Part shown: piece after piece, positions 1 through 5,985 of the stretch
How positions within the stretch are numbered: the first letter of the stretch is position 1
How the letters are laid out: every line of letters starts with the position of its first letter
Translations under genes and position numbers: made by a program
From: Planctomycetota bacterium
GTDB taxonomy: Bacteria; Planctomycetota; Phycisphaerae; UBA1845
Assembly: GCA_022566435.1 (NCBI GenBank)
Contig: JADFIX010000204.1
Span: 1 to 6,908 of the forward strand
Direction: 5' to 3'
Length of the DNA: 6,908 nt
Notes under the pieces: generated by a model
Databases searched by the model: none
Told to the model about the DNA's origin: nothing
The model's input: the letters and a program-made list of their open reading frames with translations, nothing else

Positions 1-817
1 TATCTGCGAACGTCCCGTTCCCGTCGCCCAGCAGTATCGACACGCTGTCGCCGAAGGTGGTGCCGGCGTTTGTTACGACCAGGTCAGCCACTTGGTCACC
101 GTTCAAATCGCCGATGGCTACAAATGTGGAGAATTCACCCGTGGCGTAATGCGCTGCGGTTGAAAACGTCCCATCGCCGACCGCCAGCAACACCACGACG
201 TCGTCGCTGTTTTCGTTCGACACGACCAGGTCGCGCGCCCCATCGCCGTTCAGGTCGGCAATTGCTACGGACGATGGCCCGTTGCCGGCGGCGTAGGGCA
301 CTGCGGGGCCGAACGTCCCGTCGCCAACACCCAACAACACCGAGACGGTGTCGCTGTAGTCGTTCGCCACAGCAAGGTCGGAATACTGGTCGCCGTTCAG
401 GTCACCGATCGCGACTGACTGAGGACGGTCGCCGGCCGCGTAGTGCACCGCAGGGGCAAACGTCCCGCCGCCAAGGCCCAGCAGTACCGAGACATCGTCA
501 CTGATCCGGTTCGCTACGGCAAGGTCGGGCACGTGATCGCCGTTAAGGTCGCCAATCGCTACGAACTGAGATCCATTGCCGGCATCATGATGCGCCGGGG
601 GACTAAACGCCAATTCGGTGACTCCAAACGCCGCGCACGTGCAGATCAGTCCAAACGCCAGTGTCGTCCCGACACCAAACCGAAAGCGCGCGCAGCTGGG
701 CAAAGAACGACGGCGTCTTGCAGCGGTCGCCGTACGGGAATCTTCAAGACCCGCTGCCATTCGAGGAGGATTTGCCACGGCTTGTGATCCGCGCACCACT
801 TGGGTTCGGATAGACAA
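1..817 (-). CDS. Secreted FG-GAP/VCBS repeat protein, C-terminus beyond window
   Basis: Reading leftward from 817, this frame stays open to the window edge (272 codons, last full codon 4-2). After a long basic N-region (RRRR at residues 34-37) comes a hydrophobic stretch at about residues 47-66, which I read as a signal peptide. Four tandem repeats follow, starting at residues 86, 135, 184 and 233 with a period of 49 residues. Each opens with VAIGDLNGD or a close variant and carries a calcium-type DxNGDxxxD motif, then a VSVLLG strand and GDGTF. These are FG-GAP/VCBS beta-propeller blades; such proteins are exported and often bind ligands or act in adhesion. The mature protein begins inside a partial blade (AFSPPAHHDAGNG). 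TTG at 817 is preferred because AAGGAG lies 6 nt upstream and an in-frame TAG lies just before it. ATG at 760 (residue 20) is the alternative but has no Shine-Dalgarno site. The ligand is unknown. Confidence 0.88.
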   Translation of the reverse strand, partial: MSIRTQVVRGSQAVANPPRMAAGLEDSRTATAARRRRSLPSCARFRFGVGTTLAFGLICTCAAFGVTELAFSPPAHHDAGNGSQFVAIGDLNGDHVPDLAVANRISDDVSVLLGLGGGTFAPAVHYAAGDRPQSVAIGDLNGDQYSDLAVANDYSDTVSVLLGVGDGTFGPAVPYAAGNGPSSVAIADLNGDGARDLVVSNENSDDVVVLLAVGDGTFSTAAHYATGEFSTFVAIGDLNGDQVADLVVTNAGTTFGDSVSILLGDGNGTFAD

Positions 818-823
818 CTTGCA

Positions 824-829
824 CTCCTT
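824..829 (-). promoter_or_regulatory. Shine-Dalgarno site AAGGAG for the FG-GAP gene
   Basis: AAGGAG on the minus strand is followed by 6 nt (818-823) and TTG at 817. It lies directly after the in-frame TAG at 832-830. It decides the start in favour of TTG over the ATG 57 nt further in, which is preceded by pyrimidine-rich sequence. Confidence 0.65.
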
Positions 830-832
830 CTA

Positions 833-1387
833 ACGTGAGGACATTGCCTGGCGAGACTTTTAGCACTTTGATACAGTCAAACGCACTACAGCCCTGATGA
901 ATAGGCTACCATGCCGGCCAATGCCACGTCAATACTCCGCCAACGACGATTGGACGAATAGGCACAACCGTCAGCCGGGTTCGTTCGAAACGGGAAATTC
1001 CGCGATGAGATTCGACGCGGCCCGACATGCATCGATACAGCACGACTGTCCAAGTTCCGTTCCCACTCATGCACATTTGAACCGCGCTGGAGATCGCGGA
1101 GCATTCTTACACTTTGCATACTTACTTATTCGCGGAACGTTCGTGCGGCGGTGATTTCAGGGTCGAACGCAGAGTATCACGCTGCGTGCGCCGGCCGGCC
1201 CGATTCAAGACCCATGAGTGATGCCCCACCGACACGGGACCAGAAATGCCATCCGTCGTCACGATGGCACTTCAGCCTACCTGCCGGCTGAGCCCCTACG
1301 GGCAGCGCTGAGATGCTACGACAAATGCTTTGACGTAAGCTTTGTGGTGCTATGGTTACGCGCTTACGCCGCCGTCGTCGTTTGAGG
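833..1387. other. Non-coding stretch with small hairpins
   Basis: No reading frame here resembles a protein family; the short open frames at 886-1154 on both strands look accidental. Two small inverted repeats are visible. TGCCATC (1247-1253) pairs with GATGGCA (1263-1269) across a 9-nt loop. ACAAATGCTT (1321-1330) pairs with AAGCTTTGT (1337-1345) with one bulged T and a 6-nt loop. The second lies about 40 nt beyond the stop of the dockerin-like relic and could once have ended its transcript, but no T-run follows. The left part must hold the promoter of the FG-GAP gene; a TTGACT on the minus strand near 875-880 has no clear -10 partner. Confidence 0.5.
1321..1345. repeat. Imperfect inverted repeat (hairpin), role unclear
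   Basis: ACAAATGCTT and AAGCTTTGT form a 9-bp stem with one bulged T around the loop TGACGT. It sits downstream, in transcription sense, of the dockerin-like relic ending at 1388. It may be a remnant terminator or simply a chance palindrome. Confidence 0.3.
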
Positions 1388-1492
1388 CTACGGATCGGCG
1401 CACAGGTGAATCTCCGGTCCGTGGTATTCGAGACCCTGGAAGCCGAGGACGATGGCGAACACGTCGGCGATGTTCACGATCTTGTTGATCAA
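1388..1492 (-). pseudogene. C-terminal relic of a dockerin-like (EF-hand) secreted protein
   Basis: Thirty-four codons end in TAG at 1390-1388. The readable core is VNIADVFAIVLGFQG, followed by EYHGPEIHLCADP and the stop. This resembles the last helix of the dockerin-like domains ending many planctomycete exported proteins, where a calcium loop ends in V-x-I-x-D and leads into an F-A-(I/V)-(I/V/L)-x-x-F-x-G helix. The Asp-rich first half of the loop is missing, and no gene body precedes it: upstream in the same frame the DNA belongs to the recombinase relic. It is therefore a tail cut off from its gene. The match rests on a short stretch recognised by eye, so a chance frame cannot be excluded. 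Confidence 0.45.
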
Positions 1493-1896
1493 ACCGCCTC
1501 CGCTGACACCACCTTCAGCGGTACGTCGTCGACGTCGTCCAGCCGGTTCACGGCGTTCCGGTTGGATCCTGGCACCAGGTGCCCGTAAACGTCGACCGTC
1601 GTCTGGATCGAGGCATGGCCCATTTGCTCCTTGACGTAATGCAAGGATTCGCCCTGCGATAGCAGCAGGCTGGCGAAAGTGTGCCGGATATCGTGGAACC
1701 GGAAACGCGGGACGTCGGCAATCTCGATCAGCTTGTAGAAAACTCGGCTGCGAAAGTTGTCGCCGCACATCGGACCGCCGTTCCTGGCCGGAAAAACGAA
1801 TTGGACCATTTCAGATCGGCCCTGCCTACCCGGAATTTCGAACGTCCTGAGTTGCCCTCCGGCCTTCCGGGTGATCGTCGCCCGATACTGGAGCAA
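1489..1896 (-). pseudogene. Tyrosine recombinase/phage integrase, 5'-truncated catalytic half
   Basis: The 135-residue frame has the C-terminal half of a tyrosine recombinase catalytic domain. HxxR is present as HDIRH (H68, R71), followed by TFASLLLSQGESLHYVKEQ, the GHAS motif with H94, then TTVDVYGHL with the nucleophile Y104. The upstream FVFPARNG segment (residues 33-40) is also typical of the family. Missing are the N-terminal core-binding domain, the first catalytic Arg and the beta-hairpin Lys. A normal enzyme of this type is about 300-400 residues, so over half the protein is gone. The ATG at 1896 is only the first in-frame Met and has no ribosome binding site. The sequence upstream shows no family features in any minus-strand frame. 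It is best read as the remnant of an integrated element; recombination activity is not expected. Confidence 0.82.
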
Positions 1897-2055
1897 AGGC
1901 CCAGAAAACCCAGAAAAGGTGTCATGATGGTGTCAGGATGAATTGTTTGACAATATATGTGCGCTTGTAAGGCTTCACCAAAGATCATCCTGTCAACTTT
2001 TGCGACCTACAAACATTACACGCTGTGGTTGCCGTTTCAACGGATCGGCAGACCG

Positions 2056-2118
2056 ACGCCCGACGCCCGCCGATGGCTGACGGCTGATAGCTCGTATCTG
2101 ACAACTGATAACTGATAA
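2056..2118. repeat. Degenerate heptamer tandem repeat, nine units
   Basis: In a strict 7-bp register the units are ACGCCCG twice, CCGATGG, CTGACGG, CTGATAG, CTCGTAT, CTGACAA, CTGATAA and CTGATAA. The last six cover 2077-2118 and share the pattern CTGAYRR, with CTCGTAT the only poor unit. The sequence drifts from GC-rich at the left to AT-rich at the right. This resembles the short tandem heptamer repeats known between genes in several bacterial groups, notably cyanobacteria. No function can be assigned. Confidence 0.7.
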
Positions 2119-2405
2119 CCACTCCCCGCCCCGATCGCTCGCGAAGTTATAAGCCCCGGAAAGGCAGCGCGCATCAGAATCGCCGGCGCAGAGGAAAAAA
2201 AGTACTTTTCGAAACGAAGCCATTTGAAAGTCTCAGTTCAACCCCGACCTTCCCGCGCCGCAGACGAAAGGGACTTTCGATCGATAGTGCGGCCGCGCGA
2301 CGGATCGGAAGAAGGCTGGTCGCTTACGCTCGCAGTACTGAACGTTGAGGACGACCGAATTCGTGCGACGGAAAAGGGAGCACGGATGAGTCGGAAAGAT
2401 GAGGC

Positions 2406-2484
2406 GGGTGGCTCATCCTTGCGAAGCAAGGCTGGGGGACGGATTGATCCGACGACGGTTCGACTATCTTGTCCTTCCCCCACC
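2406..2484. repeat. Compact multi-hairpin intergenic element
   Basis: GGTGG (2407-2411) can pair with CCACC (2480-2484). Inside lie CCTTGC-GAA-GCAAGG (2417-2431) and CGGAT-TG-ATCCG (2440-2451). An alternative closing stem is TGGGGG (2433-2438) with CCCCCA (2477-2482). The element begins 36 nt beyond the stop of the minus-strand lipoprotein gene, so it could serve as its terminator. It could equally be a palindromic repeat of the REP type found between genes. There is no T-run on either side. Confidence 0.45.
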
Positions 2485-2519
2485 GCGGATGCAGCAACTG
2501 AAATCCGCACGCCTCAGTT

Positions 2520-2927
2520 TCATATCTTCCGTCGGCCGCTACCGCCACCATCAGAGGACGGCGGATTCGCATCCGGCGGGGGGGATTCATCCGAGGAATT
2601 GTCGTTTGCGTTGCCCGTGTCGGTGTCGTTCGACACGGCGTCGCTGTCGTCCGGCACGGATTCGTCATCCATCTCGTTCGAAGTACCGGCCATCGCAGGT
2701 TCGCTGCGGCTCGGGTCGTCAGGAAATGCATCACTGTTGTCACCCACGCCGTCCCCGTCGCTGTCGGTGTCTTCCGTGGGGTCGACAGGAAAGGCGTCGG
2801 TCACGTCCGGAACTCCGTCGCCGTCCCAGTCGATCGCAAGCAAATCGATCGAAACGCAGGCCGTCATAGTCGCCCAGCATGCGGCAGCGCCCCACACGAT
2901 ACACATGATCGGCTTTCTTCTGGTCAA
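2520..2927 (-). CDS. Small Asp-rich lipoprotein with thrombospondin type 3-like repeats
   Basis: A 135-residue exported protein. Residues 2-5 (TRRK) and a hydrophobic segment (about 8-23) form a signal peptide ending in M-T-A-C, a slightly unusual lipobox with C24 as the likely lipidated residue. Two calcium-binding repeats follow: DWDGDGVPDVTDAFPVDP (33-50) and DSDGDGVGDNSDAFPDDP (55-72). A decayed third may be ESVPDDSDAVSND (89-101). The rest is a low-complexity Asp/Ser/Asn/Pro/Gly tail ending GSGRRKI. No catalytic domain is present; a membrane-anchored, calcium-stabilised stalk or spacer is the natural reading, as an inference. The TTG start at 2927 has GGAGG 7 nt upstream and supplies the basic N-region; ATG at 2906 would remove it. 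The gene is divergent from the beta-helix gene. A run of seven C on the coding strand (2584-2578) lies in the tail and could be prone to slippage. Confidence 0.82.
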   Translation of the reverse strand: MTRRKPIMCIVWGAAACWATMTACVSIDLLAIDWDGDGVPDVTDAFPVDPTEDTDSDGDGVGDNSDAFPDDPSRSEPAMAGTSNEMDDESVPDDSDAVSNDTDTGNANDNSSDESPPPDANPPSSDGGGSGRRKI

Positions 2928-2934
2928 CCCGTTT

Positions 2935-2939
2935 CCTCC
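2935..2939 (-). promoter_or_regulatory. Shine-Dalgarno site GGAGG for the lipoprotein gene
   Basis: GGAGG followed by AAACGGG (7 nt) precedes TTG at 2927 on the minus strand. This near-perfect site at ideal spacing supports the TTG start over the ATG at 2906. Confidence 0.7.
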
Positions 2940-3244
2940 GCGCGAGTGTCAGCGAGCCTCGGCGTATCGCCCAAATCCGAAACCTCTTTATCGGTCTAGC
3001 TGACGGCCGAGGCCACGTCTGTTCACAAGCATAGCGGTACGACGATTCCTAGAGAAGGCGGCACGCGCTGCCTCATGACCCCGCGGCCCCGATAACGCTT
3101 GCGAATACTCGCTTTCTGGGCAAGACAGCTCGAGAAGCGGTCCACACGGGGTCCGTAGCCTGCTAGGAAAAAAATTCGAACGGTCACTAGAACTCGCCTT
3201 GTGCCGGGACGAAGTCCATGGTTCCGTGTCGACTTGGACATGCG

Positions 3245-3250
3245 TATAAT
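3245..3250 (+). promoter_or_regulatory. Consensus -10 box TATAAT for the beta-helix gene
   Basis: A perfect TATAAT, with transcription expected to begin near 3257. At 17-bp spacing the -35 position (3222-3227) reads TTCCGT, a weak match. GACAT (3237-3241) and ATGTC (3249-3253) form a short inverted repeat around the box that might bind a regulator, though 5 bp is little. If used, this promoter makes the ATG at 3218 untranslatable and places the real start downstream, leaving a leader of about 60 nt. Confidence 0.5.
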
Positions 3251-3299
3251 GTCTCGTGGGGACCTCCTCAAACGGCGAACGGTTCGGAAACTCTACTGC

Positions 3300-3307
3300 G
3301 GGAGAGG
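3300..3307 (+). promoter_or_regulatory. Shine-Dalgarno site GGGAGAGG deciding the beta-helix start
   Basis: GGGAGAGG is the only strong purine-rich site near the signal peptide. It ends 9 nt before the in-frame ATT at 3317. The overlapping GTG at 3307 is in another frame and soon meets a stop. No in-frame ATG, GTG or TTG lies at suitable distance. Confidence 0.55.
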
Positions 3308-3316
3308 TGCGTAGTC

Positions 3317-4822
3317 ATTCGAGATTCAATCAATAAGTTCGTCTTGTGGCTGCTGGTGGGCGGATTCGTATCCGCGGCGCCGCCGCTGCGCGCCCAGACA
3401 GTCGTCTTCGTCGATGGCGACGCGACGGGCCCCACGCATGATGGCACGAGCTGGTGTACGGCGTTTACGGACTTGCAGGATGTGTTGACCGCGGCCACCG
3501 CCGGTACGGAAATCCGCGTGGCGGACGGTACGTACAAACCGACGACGGGGGTGATTCGCACGAGAACATTCAAGCTGAAGACAGGCGTCGCCGTGTTGGG
3601 TGGTTTCGCAGGTTGCGGCGCTGTAGATCCCGACCTGCGCGACCTATCGATATACGAGTCCGTGTTGAGCGGCGATCTTAACGGTGACGACGTCGAAGTA
3701 CCCGAGAGTACGTGCTGCCGTGAGCACCCGGGAACCGGGTGCGAGCAGAACTCTTGCGAGCAGGCCGTTTGTACGGAGCGCGCGCCGTGTTGCACAGATC
3801 AGTGGGACCGTTTGTGTGCTGCGTTGGCGGCGATTCAATGCTGCGGCGAGTGTGGCTCTCGGTGCGAGAACGCGTATCACGTGGTAAGCGTGGTGAACGT
3901 TGAAGGTGCGGACGAAACAGCGGTGTTGGACGGGTTTACGATTACCGGCGGTTTCGCAAATGGGAACAATCCAAGCGACCGCTGGGCGGGAATCTTCGTG
4001 AGCGGAAGCTTCAGTCCCGATCCGACTCGCCCCACGATAAGCAACTGTCGTATTCGCGGAAACGTGGCGTCGTCGAAGGGCGCAGGGGTTGCAAACGAGA
4101 TTTCCGAGGCGACCTACACGAATTGCGCGATAGACGGCAATGTCGCAACGTTCGGTTCAGGAGTTTACAATTTCAGAAGCAGCCCTTCTTATGTCAATTG
4201 CACGGTTGCGGGGAATACCGCGCAGACCAACGCCGGTGGAATGTGGAGCGTTGTTTTCGAAGGTAACGTGGTCACGATTTTCAACACCATATTGTGGAAC
4301 AATGCCGACGGCGGTGGCCTGGACCAGTCTGCCCAAATGACCATCGCTCCCGGCTCTTTCTTCGTCTCCCACGCCACGGTCCAAGGCTGGACCGGCTCGT
4401 TCGGCGGTACGGCAAACAACGGACTGGACCCGCTGTTTGCCGACGCGGCGGGGCCCGACGGTTTGCTGGGAACATCCGATGATGACTATTCCTTGACGCT
4501 CGGGTCGCCGGCGATCAACACGAGTGATCCCGCGACCGAAGTGGCGGACGGTACGGTCGATCTGAACGGTCAGCCGCGGCTGGTCGGCTGTCGCCTTGAC
4601 CGAGGTGCACTCGAGTCGGAGACCACCCAGGCGGAATTCGATTTCGACGCCGACAACGTGGTGACCCTTGCGGATTTCGCTCATCTACAAGTATGTTTCG
4701 ATGCGGCGGGGATCGAGCCGGGCCGTGTGGCGACGTGTTTTTGCGTCTTCGACGCGGACGAAAGTGGCGCCATCGATCTGGACGATTTTGCCGCGTTTGA
4801 AGTGGCGCTAATCGGTCCGTGA
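3317..4822 (+). CDS. Exported parallel beta-helix protein with Cys-rich insert, choice-of-anchor Q-like region and dockerin-like C-terminus
   Basis: From ATT 3317 the protein has 501 residues. A signal peptide (1-27) has RDSINK, a hydrophobic core and an end at LRAQ. FVDGDATGPTHDGTSW (31-46) and IRVADGTYKP (66-75) open a parallel beta-helix of the polymorphic outer-membrane/pectate-lyase-like style. GGFAGCG and SGDLNGDD (118-125) follow. A module with 12 Cys (131-183) is inserted before AYHVVS. Helix turns continue to about 360 as N-C-x-(I/V)-x-G-N repeats. Residues 370-435 (DPLFADAAGPDGLLGT to DRGALE) match the choice-of-anchor Q pattern. Two EF-hand-like loops, DFDADNVVTLADF (442-454) and DADESGAIDLDDF (479-491), form a dockerin-like end. 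No catalytic residues are evident; a surface or carbohydrate-related structural role is inferred. The open frame extends to ATG 3218 (534 residues), but a consensus -10 box lies inside that extension and a Shine-Dalgarno site lies before ATT. The start is the least certain point. Confidence 0.85.
   Translation: MRDSINKFVLWLLVGGFVSAAPPLRAQTVVFVDGDATGPTHDGTSWCTAFTDLQDVLTAATAGTEIRVADGTYKPTTGVIRTRTFKLKTGVAVLGGFAGCGAVDPDLRDLSIYESVLSGDLNGDDVEVPESTCCREHPGTGCEQNSCEQAVCTERAPCCTDQWDRLCAALAAIQCCGECGSRCENAYHVVSVVNVEGADETAVLDGFTITGGFANGNNPSDRWAGIFVSGSFSPDPTRPTISNCRIRGNVASSKGAGVANEISEATYTNCAIDGNVATFGSGVYNFRSSPSYVNCTVAGNTAQTNAGGMWSVVFEGNVVTIFNTILWNNADGGGLDQSAQMTIAPGSFFVSHATVQGWTGSFGGTANNGLDPLFADAAGPDGLLGTSDDDYSLTLGSPAINTSDPATEVADGTVDLNGQPRLVGCRLDRGALESETTQAEFDFDADNVVTLADFAHLQVCFDAAGIEPGRVATCFCVFDADESGAIDLDDFAAFEVALIGP
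3707..3865 (+). other. Cys-rich module inserted in the beta-helix protein
   Basis: Residues 131-183 of the protein contain Cys at 133, 134, 142, 147, 152, 158, 159, 167, 175, 176, 179 and 183. The order is CC-x7-C-x4-C-x4-C-x5-CC-x7-C-x7-CC-x2-C-x3-C, with the landmark CCTDQWDRLC (158-167). Similar CC...C...CCDxxWDxxC segments occur, from memory, in other planctomycete exported proteins. The even Cys count fits six disulfides, which an exported protein could form. Its role is unknown. Confidence 0.65.
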
Positions 4823-4837
4823 CGCGCGTGGCTTACG

Positions 4838-4866
4838 CGGACTCCAAATAATCGGCGAGTCCGTTT
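4838..4866 (+). terminator. Possible weak terminator after the beta-helix gene
   Basis: CGGACTC (4838-4844) pairs perfectly with GAGTCCG (4857-4863) around a 12-nt loop, then only TTT follows. It begins 16 nt after the TGA. The stem is sound but the T-run is short, so termination is possible rather than certain. Confidence 0.4.
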
Positions 4867-4965
4867 GACGCGCCGTCCACACTTCAGAGAATCCATTTGC
4901 GTAGGGCGGATCGCTGCGCGATGGGCGTCGTTCATCCAGCGCTAGGCGATCACGAAACGAGAATC

Positions 4966-5985
4966 ATGAAAGCAAGCGTCATCGTGTGCGTGTACAACCG
5001 GGGCAAGCAGGTACAAGCCTGTTTGGATAGCCTATTGGCGATGAAGCGCAATGACTTCGAGTTCGTCCTGGTCGACGATGGCTCGACCGATGATACCGCG
5101 CAACGGTTGGAAGCCTTTCGCAGCGAGCATGCGGATCGGACCATCACGGTCGTTCATAACCAGCGCAATCTCGGGACGGCGGGCGCGAGGAACGTCGGGC
5201 TGACGGCGGCCGCCGGCGAATTCGTCTTCTTTACCGACTCGGATTGCACCGTGAGTTCCGACTGGCTGGGCGAGCTTTCCGATTGTTTTGACGATCCGAC
5301 AATTGCGGCCGCCGCCGGTCCGATTCTCACGCCACCGCCGTCGAACCTGGCGGAGCGCGCCTATGTCGAAAGCTCGCGAACCCGTTCGACGAAATGGCAC
5401 CAGCGTGACGTGGCGGGCGGGAGTATGGGTTTTCGTCGTGAGATTGCGCTGGCTTTGCGCTTCGACGAGGCGCTGACCCACTATTGCGACGAGGACGAAC
5501 TCGCCTGGCGGCTGCGGGAGGAGGGCTATCGGTTTTCATTCGCGCCGGAGGCGACGGTCGTCCATCACCATCCGCTGACACTTCGGACTTATTTGCGGAT
5601 GGGGTTCCGCCAAGGCCTGGGGTCGGCTCGCTTTTGGTACAAGCGGGGAAAGTATATCGGTCGTGATCTTTGGGCGGGCATGCTGGGGCTGTTGACGCTG
5701 CCGCTGGGGCTGATCGATGCACGGCTGTTCGGAGTTTCGGCTACGTGTTTCGCACTGCAATTGGCGGCCATCTTTTTCAACGAGCGTGTGCTTAAAGGCA
5801 AACGCGTCGCGGAGACGATCGTGGTTCTTCCGGTTTGCACGCTCTTTTACATCTGCAAGACCTGCGGCGTTCTGGCCGTGTGGGCCCGGTTCTGCTTGGG
5901 CAAGGAAGATGCCGTGCGTCGATCCAAACGGTTATGGCGCGAAAGACGCCGCGCCGAGTCGCCCTCGTCTTCTCACGCAGAGTGA
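4966..5985 (+). CDS. Membrane-associated family 2 glycosyltransferase
   Basis: A 339-residue protein from ATG 4966. The GT-A fold is clear: KASVIVCVYNRG (2-13) is the first strand and nucleotide-binding turn. VLVDDGSTDDT (34-44) holds the uridine-binding Asp pair, NLGTAGARNVGL (68-79) follows, and FFTDSDC (88-94) is the metal-binding DxD motif. CDEDELAWRL (174-183) carries the ED-x-x-(L)-WR motif with the probable catalytic base. The C-terminal third is hydrophobic, with membrane segments at about 235-257, 259-271 and 282-307, then a basic tail. The protein probably transfers a sugar from a nucleotide donor to a lipid-linked or envelope acceptor on the cytoplasmic side of the inner membrane; donor and acceptor are not predictable. 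Upstream in-frame TTG 4897 and ATG 4921 add residues outside the family fold. No strong Shine-Dalgarno precedes 4966. It follows the beta-helix gene by about 140 nt, past a possible terminator, so it may be transcribed separately. Confidence 0.92.
   Translation: MKASVIVCVYNRGKQVQACLDSLLAMKRNDFEFVLVDDGSTDDTAQRLEAFRSEHADRTITVVHNQRNLGTAGARNVGLTAAAGEFVFFTDSDCTVSSDWLGELSDCFDDPTIAAAAGPILTPPPSNLAERAYVESSRTRSTKWHQRDVAGGSMGFRREIALALRFDEALTHYCDEDELAWRLREEGYRFSFAPEATVVHHHPLTLRTYLRMGFRQGLGSARFWYKRGKYIGRDLWAGMLGLLTLPLGLIDARLFGVSATCFALQLAAIFFNERVLKGKRVAETIVVLPVCTLFYICKTCGVLAVWARFCLGKEDAVRRSKRLWRERRRAESPSSSHAE

Larger units (their letters stand above)
1897..2519. other. Non-coding accessory stretch with two repeat structures
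   Basis: No frame here resembles a known protein. The long plus-strand open frame from 2224 to 3003 is the antisense of the Asp-rich lipoprotein plus flank. The stretch holds a degenerate heptamer tandem repeat (2056-2118) and a compact hairpin element (2406-2484), both listed separately. GGTGTCA occurs twice 11 nt apart near 1919-1937, at the lost 5' side of the recombinase relic. TTGACA at 1947-1952 has no convincing -10 at normal spacing. Confidence 0.5.
2928..3316. other. Divergent intergenic region between lipoprotein and beta-helix genes
   Basis: This region must carry promoters for both divergent genes if the beta-helix start is at 3317. The plus-strand signal is the TATAAT at 3245-3250. 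I see no confident promoter for the minus-strand gene. The minus-strand open frame at 3023-3271 and the first codons of the plus-strand frame from ATG 3218 resemble no family. No tRNA or small RNA was recognised. Confidence 0.45.

Noticed and set aside
70..504. Plus-strand Arg-rich open frame of 144 codons
   Set aside because: Its periodic Arg-rich product is the antisense of the FG-GAP tandem repeats.
1941..1975. TTGACA promoter upstream of the recombinase relic
   Set aside because: On the plus strand no -10 box appears at 16-18 bp, and it points away from the relic.
2224..3003. Long plus-strand open frame (259 codons) opposite the lipoprotein
   Set aside because: Its Ser-rich product is the antisense of Asp-rich repeats. 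The minus strand has a signal peptide, calcium repeats and a strong ribosome binding site.
3160..3200. TTCGAACGG-like sequence suggesting a tRNA T-arm
   Set aside because: No acceptor, D-arm or anticodon stem can be arranged around it.
3268..3795. Minus-strand open frame of 175 codons inside the beta-helix gene
   Set aside because: No family resemblance; it overlaps a well-supported coding frame with clear domains.
4157..4684. Minus-strand open frame of 175 codons inside the beta-helix gene
   Set aside because: Shadow of the beta-helix and choice-of-anchor Q-like coding sequence.
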